From Alphaproteobacteria bacterium AO1-B (GTDB lineage Bacteria; Pseudomonadota; Alphaproteobacteria; Rhizobiales; Stappiaceae), in assembly GCA_001890945.1 (NCBI GenBank), contig MLAX01000004.1, forward strand, positions 124,001-188,000: DNA of 64,000 nt, written 5' to 3'. Below are positions 9,970 through 19,968 of this stretch, piece after piece. Made by a program: the position numbers and the translations under genes. The notes beneath the pieces were generated by a model, which was not told where the DNA came from, did not search any database, and worked only from the letters and a program-made list of their open reading frames with translations. Positions within the stretch are counted from its first letter, which is position 1. The number at the start of each line of letters is the position of its first letter.

Positions 9970-10905
9970 ATGAAACAATTTTACAGGCTGGTATGCCCGG
10001 TATTGGCCGTAATGCTCATCTCGGTGGCAACGCCATCTCATGCGCAGCTTTTCGGAAAACGGAATGACGATTCCAGCGTCCGTATCGGACAGTTGGAAGA
10101 GCAAATTCGGGTCTTGACCGGTCAACTCGAGCAAATGGCGTTTCAAATGCGTGAATTGCAAGATCAAATGCGCCGGATGCAGGAAGACAACGAATACCGT
10201 TTTCAGCAACTTGAAGGTGGGACCCCAGGCAAACGGTCGGACGCTTCTCCTGGGCTGGCGCCGGATGGCACACCTCAGTCTGGAAGCCTGGTCGCACCCG
10301 GCGGCGGATTTGCAACCCTTCCTGCCGATGGCTCTGGAGACGGAGATTGGTCCCAATCGGGCGGATATGAAGCCGGTACAGGCGTTCCTTCGAACGGACC
10401 GATTGATTTATCGTCTCTGGCACAAGGTCAAGTCGTACCACCCGGAGCCGCTTCAGACTCCACACCCAGCCCTGAGTTTTCGACAGACGATGACCAGATT
10501 GCCGGTATCATTGGAAGTGGAGACCCGCGGACGGACTACGACCGCGCGTATTCCATGGCAGTGAATGGAGATTATGCTGCGGCTGAGGCCGGATTTCGCA
10601 CATTCCTGGAAAGTTATCCAGACAATCAGCTGGCGGCCAATGCGCAGTATTGGCTCGGCGAAAGCCTCCTGGCCCAGCAGAACTATCGCGAGGCTGCGGA
10701 CGCGTTTTTGAAAACCTACCGGGATCATCCCGGCAATTCAAAAAGCCCGGACAGTTTGCTGAAACTCGGAGTTTCGCTGCGCGGGCTCGGTGAAACCGAT
10801 GTTGCTTGCGCGACGTTTTCCGAACTCTTGAGCAAATTTCCAAATGCTGCGCCGGCGGTTTTGTCACAAGCGCGGGATGAACGCCAAAGTGCCCAGTGTT
10901 CGTAA
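9970..10905 (+). CDS. cpoB: cell division coordinator CpoB (YbgF)
   Basis: CpoB is a periplasmic protein that couples Tol-Pal function to peptidoglycan synthesis at division. From the ATG at 9970, after GGAGGGACGA, it has 311 aa. The signal peptide ends near residue 25 (PSHA before QLF). A coiled coil covers about 35-80 (IGQLEEQIRVLTGQLEQM and following). A Gly/Pro/Ser-rich linker leads to tetratricopeptide repeats at about 190-311 (YDRAYSMAVNGDYAAAEAGF; AQYWLGESLLAQQNYREAA). It follows pal as in most proteobacteria, but here behind a terminator, so it probably has its own promoter. Confidence 0.92.
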   Translation: MKQFYRLVCPVLAVMLISVATPSHAQLFGKRNDDSSVRIGQLEEQIRVLTGQLEQMAFQMRELQDQMRRMQEDNEYRFQQLEGGTPGKRSDASPGLAPDGTPQSGSLVAPGGGFATLPADGSGDGDWSQSGGYEAGTGVPSNGPIDLSSLAQGQVVPPGAASDSTPSPEFSTDDDQIAGIIGSGDPRTDYDRAYSMAVNGDYAAAEAGFRTFLESYPDNQLAANAQYWLGESLLAQQNYREAADAFLKTYRDHPGNSKSPDSLLKLGVSLRGLGETDVACATFSELLSKFPNAAPAVLSQARDERQSAQCS

Positions 10906-12256
10906 CCAGCCGGATCCCTATTCCGGGCTCACTGACCGGGAAATTGACCAACTATTTCATTCATTAAACAACTTTTCAAAGATTGCTCTTGCTGTCTCTG
11001 GCGGTGGAGACTCAGTTTGCCTGCTGATTGCCTTTTGTGAATGGCGATCGAGACAAAACTGGGAAGGTGCTTGCGAGGTGGTCGTTGTTGATCACAAGCT
11101 GCGTCCAGAAAGCTCTCAAGAAGCGTGCTTTGTTCGGGAATTGAGCGAACAAAATGGTTTGCACTGCCATATTTTGAAATGGACGGATGACAAGCCGGCA
11201 ACAGGCCTTCAAGAGGCTGCGCGCGACGCGCGATACCAACTGATCGCAAAACAGACAGCTGTGTCGGGTTTTGAAGCCGTTCTTCTCGCGCATCATCTCG
11301 ATGACCAGGCTGAAACGTTTCTCGATCGTTTGACCCGTGGAAGCGGATTAAACGGGCTTGGCGCCATGGCTTCAGATGAACCTGAAGGACCTGCCGGTCT
11401 TCGTTTGCTTCGCCCTTTTCTCGGTGTGCCCAAAAGCCGTCTTTTGGCGACCTTGGAAGACCGGGGTCAAAAATGGTGTGAAGATCCTTCAAATAAGAGT
11501 TTGAAGTACAAGCGCAGCCGGTTGCGGTCGATTTCGAGCAGTCTCGCCGAAGAGGGTTTGTCGCCGAGCCGGATTGCCACAACAGCACGGCAGCTGAGGC
11601 GCGCGCGCGAGGCTCTGGAAACGGTCCTCGCGGAGCTTTTTGGTCAGCATGTCGAGGAACATCAGGCAGGGCCCGTCAAGACGTCGACGCTGATGTTGCG
11701 CGCTCAGTCAGAAGAATTCAGGCTGCGTTTGCTCATACTCATGATCGAGCGGGTGACTGGCCGGGTTTATCAGCCGAAACTGCGAAAGATCGAAGCCCTC
11801 GATCACTGGATTTTGAACAACAAGGCAGGGCGCCAAACACTTGGAGGAGCCGTTGTGGAAATGAAACGGGATACTCTATTTGTTTGGAAAGAAATCGGCC
11901 GATCACCGCCTGTGGTTCTTGAGAACCTCTGCGGAGAAGGGAAATGGGACGCCCGCTTTCTGTTCGATGTTCAGGCCGCCGAGGGGGCGCCGCCGAACGG
12001 TATGACAGTCAGCCTCGGCCCGCTGTTCAATGCGCCGGTCGACCGGCGGCAAATTTCCTGGCCAAATGGGTGGCCAAAGGAGGCGTTTGAAAGCGCGCCG
12101 GTGTTCTGGATCGGAAACGGGCCGGTGGGTGTTCGCTCTGCGGCCTCTTTGATTTGGCATGATGCGCGGCGCGGAGGGTGCGAAATTTCACTTCAGCGGA
12201 TCCCCGTTCCGGCAAAATTGGCCGGTAACTATAGGACAGATCTTGAGGGGTCTTAG
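10877..12256 (+). CDS. tilS: tRNA(Ile)-lysidine synthetase TilS
   Basis: TilS converts C34 of the CAU-anticodon tRNA-Ile to lysidine, switching it from AUG to AUA decoding. The N-terminal PP-loop ATPase signature SGGGDS is at residues 41-46, and the family motif LLAHHLDDQAETFLDRLTRGS follows. From the ATG at 10877 the protein has 459 aa and overlaps the cpoB end by 29 bases. A start at 10844 is also open. There is no strong ribosome site, consistent with coupling to cpoB. The order cpoB-tilS-ftsH is standard for alphaproteobacteria. Confidence 0.93.
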   Translation: MNAKVPSVRNQPDPYSGLTDREIDQLFHSLNNFSKIALAVSGGGDSVCLLIAFCEWRSRQNWEGACEVVVVDHKLRPESSQEACFVRELSEQNGLHCHILKWTDDKPATGLQEAARDARYQLIAKQTAVSGFEAVLLAHHLDDQAETFLDRLTRGSGLNGLGAMASDEPEGPAGLRLLRPFLGVPKSRLLATLEDRGQKWCEDPSNKSLKYKRSRLRSISSSLAEEGLSPSRIATTARQLRRAREALETVLAELFGQHVEEHQAGPVKTSTLMLRAQSEEFRLRLLILMIERVTGRVYQPKLRKIEALDHWILNNKAGRQTLGGAVVEMKRDTLFVWKEIGRSPPVVLENLCGEGKWDARFLFDVQAAEGAPPNGMTVSLGPLFNAPVDRRQISWPNGWPKEAFESAPVFWIGNGPVGVRSAASLIWHDARRGGCEISLQRIPVPAKLAGNYRTDLEGS

Positions 12257-12437
12257 GATTTCCGCGGTTTTCGCGGGCGCAAACATCTGTTAGGGGTGTC
12301 TCTTAAGAAAATAGTCAGTGTGCATGCGCAATATGGCGCACCACCTTGGCATAGGGCTATGGGCGACCTATCTTCGCTGAAAGAAATGTAACCGCGCGCA
12401 TTCTAATAAAGTCGCGTCGGGCGGTTAAGGGATAGAA

Positions 12438-14354
12438 ATGAACGCACATTTTCGCAACTTCGCGCTCTGGGTGATAATCGCCCTTCTGCTGATCGCTTTG
12501 TTCCAGCTGTTTCAGAGCCCAACACAGAACAGTGCAACGGACGAGATCGCTTTCTCCGAGTTCATGAATAAAGTCGATCGCGGCGATGTGCGATCGGTGA
12601 CCATTCAGGAACAGAAGATCTCGGGCAGCTCGACGACGGGTCCGTTCCAGACGTACGCGCCCGAAGGTGCGCAATATGTCGAAGAACTCCGCACCAAAGG
12701 CGTGTTGATCAACGCGCGTCCGCCGGCCGAAAGTTCACCGCTCCTCGGCGCGCTGTTCTCTTGGCTTCCAATGCTGATTATTCTTGGCATCTGGATTTTT
12801 GTGATGCGGCAAATGCAGGGCTCCGGTGGCAAAGCCATGGGCTTTGGCAAGTCCAAAGCGAAACTGCTAACCGAAGCGCACGGCCGGGTCACATTCGAAG
12901 ACGTTGCCGGCATCGACGAAGCCAAGGAAGACTTGCAGGAAATCGTCGAATTCTTGCGCGATCCGCAAAAATTCCAGCGGCTCGGGGGTCGGATACCGCG
13001 TGGCGTGCTGTTGGTCGGCCCTCCAGGTACTGGTAAAACCCTGACCGCCCGAGCGGTTGCAGGTGAAGCAAACGTACCGTTCTTCACGATTTCCGGCTCT
13101 GACTTTGTGGAAATGTTTGTCGGCGTAGGTGCAAGCCGCGTCCGCGACATGTTCGAGCAAGCCAAGAAGAACGCACCTTGCATCATCTTTATCGATGAGA
13201 TTGACGCCGTTGGCCGTCACCGCGGTGCAGGCCTTGGTGGTGGTAATGATGAGCGCGAGCAGACACTCAACCAGCTTCTCGTCGAGATGGACGGCTTTGA
13301 GCCGAACGAGGGCATCATCATCATCGCGGCCACCAACCGTCCGGATGTTCTTGATCCTGCGCTTTTGCGCCCTGGTCGTTTCGACCGTCAGATTGTTGTT
13401 CCGAACCCGGACGTGACTGGCCGCGAAAAGATCCTCAAGGTTCACATGCGTAAAGTGCCACTGGCTCCGGATGTCGATGTACGCACACTGGCACGCGGCA
13501 CACCAGGGTTCTCGGGTGCCGATCTCATGAACCTCGTAAACGAGGCTGCCCTACTTGCAGCACGCCGGTCCAAGCGCTTGGTCACAATGGCCGAGTTCGA
13601 GGACGCCAAGGATAAGGTCATGATGGGTGCAGAGCGCCGCACCTTGGTGATGACTGAGGAAGAGAAGAAGCTGACGGCCTACCATGAAGCTGGTCATGCT
13701 CTGGTGGCTCTTCATCAGGAAGCTTCTGATCCTATCCATAAGGCAACAATCATCCCGCGCGGTCGCGCGCTTGGCATGGTCATGCGGTTGCCGGAAAAAG
13801 ATCAGGTGTCCTTGACACGCGCCAAGTGTAAGGCCGACCTGGCCGTAGCGATGGGCGGACGCGTCGCCGAGGAAATGATCTTCGGATATGAGAAGGTAAC
13901 CTCAGGTGCATCTGGCGACATCCAGATGGCCACCAAACTTGCCCGCGCGATGGCGACCCAGTTCGGCATGTCCGACAAGCTCGGTCCGCTGCTCTACGGC
14001 GAAAACCAGGAAGAGGTTTTCCTCGGCCATTCCGTTGCGAAAAACCAGAGCGTAGCGGATGAGACCCAGAAGATCGTCGACGCTGAAATCAAATCCTTCG
14101 TTAACCAGGGATATGAGACAGCGAAGAAGATCCTTGGTGATCACGAGGACCAGTTGCACAGCATTGCGAAAGGTCTACTCGAATACGAGACGCTTTCAGG
14201 CGATGAGATCAAGGATCTTCTCGATGGCAAGCCGCCGGTGCGCGACACTGATGATGATCAGCCGATCGGTCGTTCCTCTGCGGTGCCGAAAGCGGGCGCA
14301 AAGCGCGGCGGCGATGAGCCGAGCGGCGGCATGGAGCCTCAGCCTCAGGCCTAA
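12438..14354 (+). CDS. ftsH: ATP-dependent zinc metalloprotease FtsH
   Basis: FtsH is a membrane-anchored hexameric protease that degrades membrane proteins and short-lived regulators, including sigma-32 (RpoH, also encoded in this window) in well-studied species. Membrane helices lie at about 8-25 and 104-123 around a periplasmic domain. The AAA domain has Walker A GPPGTGKT at 194-201, Walker B IIFIDEID near 249-256 and the second region of homology with RPGRFDR. The zinc site HEAGH is at 416-420. The length of 638 aa is normal. GGGAT precedes the ATG. Confidence 0.97.
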   Translation: MNAHFRNFALWVIIALLLIALFQLFQSPTQNSATDEIAFSEFMNKVDRGDVRSVTIQEQKISGSSTTGPFQTYAPEGAQYVEELRTKGVLINARPPAESSPLLGALFSWLPMLIILGIWIFVMRQMQGSGGKAMGFGKSKAKLLTEAHGRVTFEDVAGIDEAKEDLQEIVEFLRDPQKFQRLGGRIPRGVLLVGPPGTGKTLTARAVAGEANVPFFTISGSDFVEMFVGVGASRVRDMFEQAKKNAPCIIFIDEIDAVGRHRGAGLGGGNDEREQTLNQLLVEMDGFEPNEGIIIIAATNRPDVLDPALLRPGRFDRQIVVPNPDVTGREKILKVHMRKVPLAPDVDVRTLARGTPGFSGADLMNLVNEAALLAARRSKRLVTMAEFEDAKDKVMMGAERRTLVMTEEEKKLTAYHEAGHALVALHQEASDPIHKATIIPRGRALGMVMRLPEKDQVSLTRAKCKADLAVAMGGRVAEEMIFGYEKVTSGASGDIQMATKLARAMATQFGMSDKLGPLLYGENQEEVFLGHSVAKNQSVADETQKIVDAEIKSFVNQGYETAKKILGDHEDQLHSIAKGLLEYETLSGDEIKDLLDGKPPVRDTDDDQPIGRSSAVPKAGAKRGGDEPSGGMEPQPQA

Positions 14355-14380
14355 AACGCTCCTCTATTGAACAATTAAAG

Positions 14381-14406
14381 TGCCCGGTGTCTCACCGGGC
14401 ATTTTT
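14381..14406 (+). terminator. Rho-independent terminator after ftsH
   Basis: TGCCCGGTG (14381-14389) pairs with CACCGGGCA (14393-14401) around a 3-base loop, followed by TTTTT. Confidence 0.9.
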
Positions 14407-14526
14407 CATGTGTTTCGATAGATATGAACTGGCCGCCGATGGTAACATTTGCTCATAAGATGTGACACACGGCGCCGGTAATCTCGGTTACAACGACAAA
14501 GATTCGAAAACGACAAGGTTTGGTTT

Positions 14527-15870
14527 ATGCGCAAGTTCTTTGGCACCGACGGTATTCGCGGACAGGCGAATGCCTATCCTATGACCGCGGAAATGGCTCT
14601 TAAGATCGGCATGGCGGCGGGCCTGGTGTTTAAGAATGGCGGTCATCGCCATCGTGTTGTCATCGGAAAAGACACAAGACTGTCCGGTTACATGCTGGAA
14701 AATGCGCTGGTGGCAGGTTTTACATCGGTCGGTATGGATGTTTTCCTGCTCGGGCCTCTTCCAACCCCTGCCGTTGCGATGCTGACCCGTTCTTTACGTA
14801 CGGATCTTGGTGTCATGATCTCCGCATCTCACAATCCCTTCCAGGATAATGGCATCAAGTTCTTTGGGCCTGACGGATTCAAACTGAGTGACGAAATCGA
14901 GAAGTCCATTGAGGAACTCGTCGAAAGCGATCTGACACCGCATCTTGCAAGCGCTCAGGAGCTTGGACGGGCCAAACGAATTGACGGGGCTCAAGAGCGC
15001 TACATTGAAACGGCCAAGCGCACCTTGCCGCGTAAGATGAGCCTTGAAGGCCTGCGGGTCGTTGTCGATTGCGCCAATGGCGCTGCCTACAAAGTCGCGC
15101 CGGATGCCCTTTTTGAGCTCGGAGCCGATGTAATCCGGATGGGCGTGTCTCCGGACGGGTTCAACATCAACAAGGACTGCGGGTCGACCTCCACAGATGC
15201 ATTGTCCAAGAAGGTTCATGAAGTGCGCGCCGACATCGGCATCGCTCTTGATGGCGATGCGGACCGGGTGATCATCGTAGATGAAAACGGAAACGTAGTT
15301 GACGGTGACCAGTTGATGGCAGTGGTTGCCCAATCCTGGCAAGCCAATGGCCGCTTGGCAGGCAATGGCATCGTTGCAACTGTTATGTCCAACCTTGGGC
15401 TGGAACGGTATTTGGGGGATTTGGGGCTCGGTCTTGAGCGCACGAAAGTCGGCGACCGTTATGTGGTTGAACATATGCGCGCCAATGGCTTCAACGTGGG
15501 CGGGGAGCAGTCCGGCCATATTGTGCTGTCGGACTTTGCGACCACGGGTGACGGTCTGATCGCAGCACTTCAGATTATGGCTTGTATCAAGCAGCAGGAT
15601 AAACCTGTGTCAGAAGTTTGCCGCCGGTTTGAGCCTGTTCCGCAAATCCTGAAAAACGTCCGATACAAAGGCGGCGCTCCGCTTCAGCATTCCGAAGTAA
15701 AATCTGCGATTGAGGACGGCGAAGCCCGTCTCGGGACGTCCGGCCGTCTCGTGATCAGGGCTTCCGGGACAGAACCTTTGATTCGGGTTATGGCTGAAGG
15801 CGATGACGCGGATTTGGTTAAACAAGTTGTGAACGATATTGCCGGGGTTGTTGCGTCTTCCGCTGCGTAG
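14527..15870 (+). CDS. glmM: phosphoglucosamine mutase GlmM
   Basis: GlmM interconverts glucosamine-6-phosphate and glucosamine-1-phosphate, feeding UDP-GlcNAc for peptidoglycan and LPS. The active phosphoserine loop MISASHNP places the catalytic Ser at about residue 101. The metal loop DGDADRVI is near 243, the sugar-binding GGEQSGH is near 327, and the phosphate loop [12 protein letters not shown] is near the C-terminus. The 447 aa length is typical. It follows ftsH but has a terminator before it, so it is probably expressed separately. Confidence 0.97.
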   Translation: MRKFFGTDGIRGQANAYPMTAEMALKIGMAAGLVFKNGGHRHRVVIGKDTRLSGYMLENALVAGFTSVGMDVFLLGPLPTPAVAMLTRSLRTDLGVMISASHNPFQDNGIKFFGPDGFKLSDEIEKSIEELVESDLTPHLASAQELGRAKRIDGAQERYIETAKRTLPRKMSLEGLRVVVDCANGAAYKVAPDALFELGADVIRMGVSPDGFNINKDCGSTSTDALSKKVHEVRADIGIALDGDADRVIIVDENGNVVDGDQLMAVVAQSWQANGRLAGNGIVATVMSNLGLERYLGDLGLGLERTKVGDRYVVEHMRANGFNVGGEQSGHIVLSDFATTGDGLIAALQIMACIKQQDKPVSEVCRRFEPVPQILKNVRYKGGAPLQHSEVKSAIEDGEARLGTSGRLVIRASGTEPLIRVMAEGDDADLVKQVVNDIAGVVASSAA

Positions 15871-15911
15871 CGCCTGCCCCCTCTGAGATTCACTTACGTT
15901 CTTAACAATAA

Positions 15912-15937
15912 AGCCAGCTGATTCAGCTGGCTTTTTT
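15912..15937 (+). terminator. Rho-independent terminator after glmM
   Basis: AGCCAGCTG (15912-15920) pairs with CAGCTGGCT (15924-15932) around ATT, followed by a six-T run. Confidence 0.9.
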
Positions 15938-16008
15938 AATGTTTGGTAAAAAGCAAGGCGCAGGATTTACCATTCATTTACGTAAAAAAACTCGGTTAAA
16001 GAACACAG

Positions 16009-16023
16009 TTAAGTCAACCTTAA
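16009..16023 (+). promoter_or_regulatory. CtrA-type binding box upstream of the outer-membrane protein gene
   Basis: TTAA at 16009-16012, seven bases (GTCAACC), then TTAA at 16020-16023 gives an exact TTAA-N7-TTAA, the full consensus of the alphaproteobacterial cell-cycle regulator CtrA. It lies 80 bases before the ATG of the beta-barrel gene, a plausible promoter-proximal position. CtrA itself is encoded at 44.3 kb. The match is exact but the motif is AT-rich and short, so occupation is an inference. Confidence 0.55.
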
Positions 16024-16102
16024 TGAATACACGTCATTTTTGGCCTCGAGATTGGTGTGTCGGCAATGAAATGCAGACGCTACATCGAAAGAGGACGAAG
16101 AC

Positions 16103-16918
16103 ATGGATAAATTTTTTAAACGTTTGTCTTTGACCGGCTTTGCTGTTGTGCTGTCCACTGCGGGTTTTGCAGCAGACTTGCCGACGCCGGTCATTGAACA
16201 CGTTCCGGTCGCTCCTGCGGCGGTCGGCGGTTTCTACTTGCGGGGTGATATCGGCTACAAGGTCTACGGCGACCCCAGTGGAAGTTTCAGCGACTCCGCG
16301 ATCGGTGGGCTGCGCTATGAGCGCGAAAGCCTCGACAACACCTGGATGATTGGCGCAGGTGTCGGTTATCAGTTCAACCGCTACTTCAGAAGTGATGTCA
16401 CGGTCGATTATGAAGCCAAGGCAACTGCAACCGGCTACGCGCCGTGTGGTGGCTGTGCGGCTGCAGGCCAATTCTCAACCGAGAAGGCCGATATCGACGT
16501 CTGGACCGTCATGTTGAACGGTTACGTCGATCTTGCGACCTGGAACCGGATCACACCTTATGTCGGTGCCGGAATCGGTGCGTCATACGTGAGCGCCAGC
16601 AACAAAACGTCCCTCAACCCGGACGGTACGTTCTCCAGCTACGACGGCAGCAACGGCGATTGGAATTTTGCCTGGGCCTTGATGGCAGGTGCAGAATACG
16701 CTGTGACGCCGAATTGGAGCATCGATGCGGGTTACCGGTATAAGGACCTTGGCGAAGCAAAAACCGTTAAGCTTTATAATGTTGGCACCGGTGAATCCCG
16801 TGAAGTCTGGGAAGATCTGACCGCTCACGAGTTCCGCATTGGTGCGCGCTACACATTCAACGCACCTGCAGCGGCTCCGGCATATTATCCAGCCGGCCCG
16901 ATCACGAGCAATTTCTGA
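16103..16918 (+). CDS. outer-membrane beta-barrel protein, Omp25/Omp31-like
   Basis: This is a 271-aa outer-membrane protein of the small beta-barrel (OmpA-like/Omp25) type common in rhizobia and Brucella. A signal peptide is followed by mature residues beginning ADLPTP. Alternating aromatic strands follow, such as GGFYLRGDIGYKVYG, WMIGAGVGYQFNRYFRSDVTVDYE, RITPYVGAGIGASYV and the C-terminal strand HEFRIGARYTF. The barrel is followed by a short Pro/Ala tail instead of ending at an aromatic residue. GAGGA lies seven bases before the ATG. Its specific ligand or role is unknown. Confidence 0.85.
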   Translation: MDKFFKRLSLTGFAVVLSTAGFAADLPTPVIEHVPVAPAAVGGFYLRGDIGYKVYGDPSGSFSDSAIGGLRYERESLDNTWMIGAGVGYQFNRYFRSDVTVDYEAKATATGYAPCGGCAAAGQFSTEKADIDVWTVMLNGYVDLATWNRITPYVGAGIGASYVSASNKTSLNPDGTFSSYDGSNGDWNFAWALMAGAEYAVTPNWSIDAGYRYKDLGEAKTVKLYNVGTGESREVWEDLTAHEFRIGARYTFNAPAAAPAYYPAGPITSNF

Positions 16919-16940
16919 TTATCCAGCACACGTGTTGGTG

Positions 16941-16973
16941 AAAGGGCTGGTCATCGACCGGCCCTTTTTCTCG
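16941..16973 (+). terminator. Rho-independent terminator after the outer-membrane protein gene
   Basis: AAAGGGCTGGTC pairs with GACCGGCCCTTT (one G-T pair) around ATC, followed by TTTTTC. Confidence 0.85.
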
Positions 16974-17017
16974 TCTTTTTCGCAATTGAATTGACGTAAC
17001 TGCCGTTCGGCTTTATC

Positions 17018-17076
17018 CCCATAGGTGGGCCACCCCTCCCCAACGAGGGGCTCCTATCTGTGAGGGTAGACTTCAA
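17018..17076 (+). promoter_or_regulatory. probable serC leader RNA
   Basis: The 60 bases before serC can form competing structures. ATAGG (17021-17025) pairs with CCTAT (17053-17057) around an inner region in which the CCCCTCCCC tract (17033-17041) pairs with GAGGGG (17045-17050). The same C tract can instead pair with GAGGG (17062-17066), which is the serC ribosome site. A leader overlapping the serC ribosome site is a known alphaproteobacterial RNA family upstream of serC-serA. I recognise this by position and pairing logic, not by a covariance search. Confidence 0.55.
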
Positions 17077-18255
17077 ATGAGCATAGTTATCTCCAAGCCG
17101 GACGTGCGTCCGGCCAATCCCAATTTTTCTTCTGGTCCCTGCTCCAAGCGTCCCGGCTGGTCGCTGGAAGCGCTTTCCGATACACCGCTTGGACGGTCGC
17201 ACCGAGCCAAGCCGGGCAAGGCCAAACTTGCGGAAGCCATTGAGCTGACACGCAAGGTGCTGAGCGTTCCAGCAGATTACCGCATTGGCATCGTTCCGGC
17301 CTCCGATACCGGCGCAGTTGAAATGGCCATGTGGTCATTGCTTGGTACCCGGGGCGTCGACATGCTCGCCTGGGAAAGCTTCGGATCCGGTTGGGTGACC
17401 GATGTGGTCAAACAACTGAAGCTGGAAAATGCCCGCAAGATAGAAGCGCCATATGGCGAGCTGCCGGACCTTGCGACGGTCGACTTTTCGAATGATGTCG
17501 TCTTCACATGGAATGGGACCACATCCGGAGTCCGTGTGCCGAACGGTGATTGGATTCCTGAGAACCGCGAAGGTCTGACAATCTGCGATGCGACTTCGGC
17601 CGCATTCGCTCAGGAGTTGGATTTTGCCAAGCTCGATGTGGTGACGTTTTCCTGGCAAAAGGTGCTTGGCGGTGAAGCCGCCCATGGCATGCTGATTCTC
17701 AGCCCGCGCGCCGTCGAACGCCTGGAAACTTATTCTCCGGCTTGGCCCTTGCCGAAGATTTTCCGCCTGACCAAAGGCGGGAAGTTGATTGAAGGGATAT
17801 TCCGCGGCGAGACGATCAACACCCCGTCGATGCTGTGCGTTGAAGATTATCTCGATGCTCTGAAATGGGCTGACGATCTCGGTGGTTTGGCCGGTCTTGT
17901 GGCGCGCGCTGACGGCAACCTTCAGGTTCTGGCTGACTGGGTTGATCAGACGTCTTGGGTCGATTTTCTGCCGAAGGATCCTGCCAACCGGTCCAACACG
18001 TCCGTCTGTCTGACCGTGGTTGATCCGGACATTCTGGCGCTGTCAGATGAGCAGCAAGCCACTTTCGCGAAGGGCATGGTTTCCCTGCTCGACAGTGAAG
18101 GCGTTGCCTATGACATCGGCGCTTACCGGGATGCACCATCCGGTCTTCGGATCTGGGCAGGGGCAACCGTTGAGGCCAGCGATCTGAAAGCGCTGACGTC
18201 TTGGCTGGATTGGGCCTTCCAAACCGAAAAAGCGAAACACGCTCAGGCCGCCTGA
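17077..18255 (+). CDS. serC: phosphoserine aminotransferase SerC
   Basis: SerC transaminates 3-phosphohydroxypyruvate with glutamate to phosphoserine, the second step of serine synthesis. It is a class V PLP enzyme of 392 aa, the length of the alphaproteobacterial form. The PLP lysine is Lys195 in [11 protein letters not shown]-terminal [14 protein letters not shown] is the usual substrate-pocket start. The gene directly precedes serA, which makes the preceding step enzyme, and is probably under the leader element described just upstream. Confidence 0.95.
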   Translation: MSIVISKPDVRPANPNFSSGPCSKRPGWSLEALSDTPLGRSHRAKPGKAKLAEAIELTRKVLSVPADYRIGIVPASDTGAVEMAMWSLLGTRGVDMLAWESFGSGWVTDVVKQLKLENARKIEAPYGELPDLATVDFSNDVVFTWNGTTSGVRVPNGDWIPENREGLTICDATSAAFAQELDFAKLDVVTFSWQKVLGGEAAHGMLILSPRAVERLETYSPAWPLPKIFRLTKGGKLIEGIFRGETINTPSMLCVEDYLDALKWADDLGGLAGLVARADGNLQVLADWVDQTSWVDFLPKDPANRSNTSVCLTVVDPDILALSDEQQATFAKGMVSLLDSEGVAYDIGAYRDAPSGLRIWAGATVEASDLKALTSWLDWAFQTEKAKHAQAA

Positions 18256-18333
18256 GCCTGTTCTTTGAACAGCTAAGTCCAATGCCGGGCGGTACGCTGC
18301 CCGGTCAGGTATTGATGTCAAGGAGAGGCTCAT

Positions 18334-19920
18334 ATGGCCCCGAAAGTATTGGTTTCTGACAAGTTGTCTCCAGCTGCCGTACAGATCTTCAAGGATCGCG
18401 GCGTGGAGGCGGATTTCCTGCCAGATGTTGGCAAGGACAAGGAAAAGCTGCGCGAGATCATCGGTCAATATGATGGTCTGGCGATCCGCTCTGCCACGAA
18501 GGTGACCGAAAAAATCATTGCTGCGGCGGATAACCTGAAGGTTGTCGGCCGTGCAGGGATTGGCGTCGACAATGTCGACATTCCGAAGGCCACGGCACGC
18601 GGCATCATCGTGATGAACACGCCCTTCGGCAATGCCATCACGACGGCCGAACACGCGATTTCCATGATGATGGCAGTGGCCCGTCAAATACCAGCCGCTG
18701 ATGCGTCGACCCAGGCCGGGAAATGGGAAAAGTCCCGGTTCATGGGACGCGAGATCACCGGCAAAACCTTGGGCCTGATCGGCTGCGGAAATATTGGATC
18801 GATCGTTGCCGAGCGGGGTATCGGTCTCAAGATGAAGGTGATCGCTTTTGACCCGTTCTTGACGCCAGAACGGGCGCTTGCGCTCGGCGTCGAGAAGGTG
18901 GAACTGGAAGGGCTTCTCTCCCGGTCTGACTTCATCACGTTGCACACACCGCTCACTGATAAGACGCGGAACATCATTGATGCGGCCGCGATCGCCCAAA
19001 TGCGGGACGGGGCTTACCTCATCAACTGTGCCCGCGGTGGTCTTGCTGATGAACAGGCTGTCCGTGATGCACTTGATGGCGGGAAACTTGCGGGCGCCGC
19101 TTTCGACGTCTTTGTCGATGAACCGGCCAAGGAAAATGTGCTTTTCGGCGCGCCGAACTTCGTGTCGACACCGCATCTTGGAGCCTCAACGGAGGAAGCC
19201 CAAGAGAACGTTGCTCTGCAAGTTGCCGAGCAAATGTGCGACTACCTCTTGAGCGGTGCTGTCCGGAATGCACTCAACATGCCGTCAATTACGGCGGAAG
19301 AAGCGCCGAAACTGGCGCCGTTTGTCCGGTTGGCCGAGCAGTTAGGGTCTTTCGCTGGACAGCTTACTGAAACCGGCATTGAACGCGTTCGCCTGGAATA
19401 TGCCGGTGCCGTCGCCGACATGAACGTTCAGGCACTGACATCGGCAGCACTCACAGGATTGCTGACACCGCTTTTGCAGACCGTCAACATGGTCTCTGCA
19501 CCTATCCTGGCGAAGGAAAGGGGCATGCAGATCGAAGAGGTGCGGCGGGACAAGCAGGGGGCGTATGAAACCTACATTCGCCTGACTGTGGAAACAGAAC
19601 GCCAAAGCCGCTCCGTTGCCGGGACTGTGTTCGCCGACGGCAAGCCCCGGATCATTCAGGTGAAGGGCATCAATATGGAAGCGGAGCTCGGCGAGCACAT
19701 GCTTTACATCACGAACGAAGACAAACCGGGTTTTATCGGCCATCTTGGAATGGAACTTGGCAACAACGAGGTAAATATTGCGACCTTCAACCTCGGCCGG
19801 ACAGCGCCTGGAGAGGAAGCGATATGTCTAGTTGAAGTGGATGCCCCGGTCTCAAAAGAGGTCATGGCCCGATTGGAGACGGTCTCCCATGTGAAGCAAG
19901 TCAAGCCGCTTCGCTTTTGA
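18334..19920 (+). CDS. serA: D-3-phosphoglycerate dehydrogenase SerA
   Basis: SerA oxidises 3-phosphoglycerate to 3-phosphohydroxypyruvate with NAD, the committed step of serine synthesis. At 528 aa it is the long form. It has a substrate and NAD domain with GLIGCGNIGS near 147-156 and NCARGGLADEQAV, then an intervening regulatory domain (about 320-450), then a C-terminal ACT domain (LYITNEDKPGFIGHLGMELG) that usually mediates serine feedback. AAGGAG precedes the ATG. It forms an operon with serC. Confidence 0.97.
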   Translation: MAPKVLVSDKLSPAAVQIFKDRGVEADFLPDVGKDKEKLREIIGQYDGLAIRSATKVTEKIIAAADNLKVVGRAGIGVDNVDIPKATARGIIVMNTPFGNAITTAEHAISMMMAVARQIPAADASTQAGKWEKSRFMGREITGKTLGLIGCGNIGSIVAERGIGLKMKVIAFDPFLTPERALALGVEKVELEGLLSRSDFITLHTPLTDKTRNIIDAAAIAQMRDGAYLINCARGGLADEQAVRDALDGGKLAGAAFDVFVDEPAKENVLFGAPNFVSTPHLGASTEEAQENVALQVAEQMCDYLLSGAVRNALNMPSITAEEAPKLAPFVRLAEQLGSFAGQLTETGIERVRLEYAGAVADMNVQALTSAALTGLLTPLLQTVNMVSAPILAKERGMQIEEVRRDKQGAYETYIRLTVETERQSRSVAGTVFADGKPRIIQVKGINMEAELGEHMLYITNEDKPGFIGHLGMELGNNEVNIATFNLGRTAPGEEAICLVEVDAPVSKEVMARLETVSHVKQVKPLRF

Positions 19921-19928
19921 CACCAATG

Positions 19929-19968
19929 GCGCCCGGATGAGATGTCATCCGGGCGCTTGCTATTTGGT
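19929..19968 (+). terminator. hairpin terminator after serA
   Basis: A perfect 12-base stem GCGCCCGGATGA (19929-19940) and TCATCCGGGCGC (19945-19956) has a GATG loop. The following TTGCTATTT is only moderately T-rich. It lies between the convergent serA and DMT exporter genes and could end transcription from serA. Confidence 0.75.
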
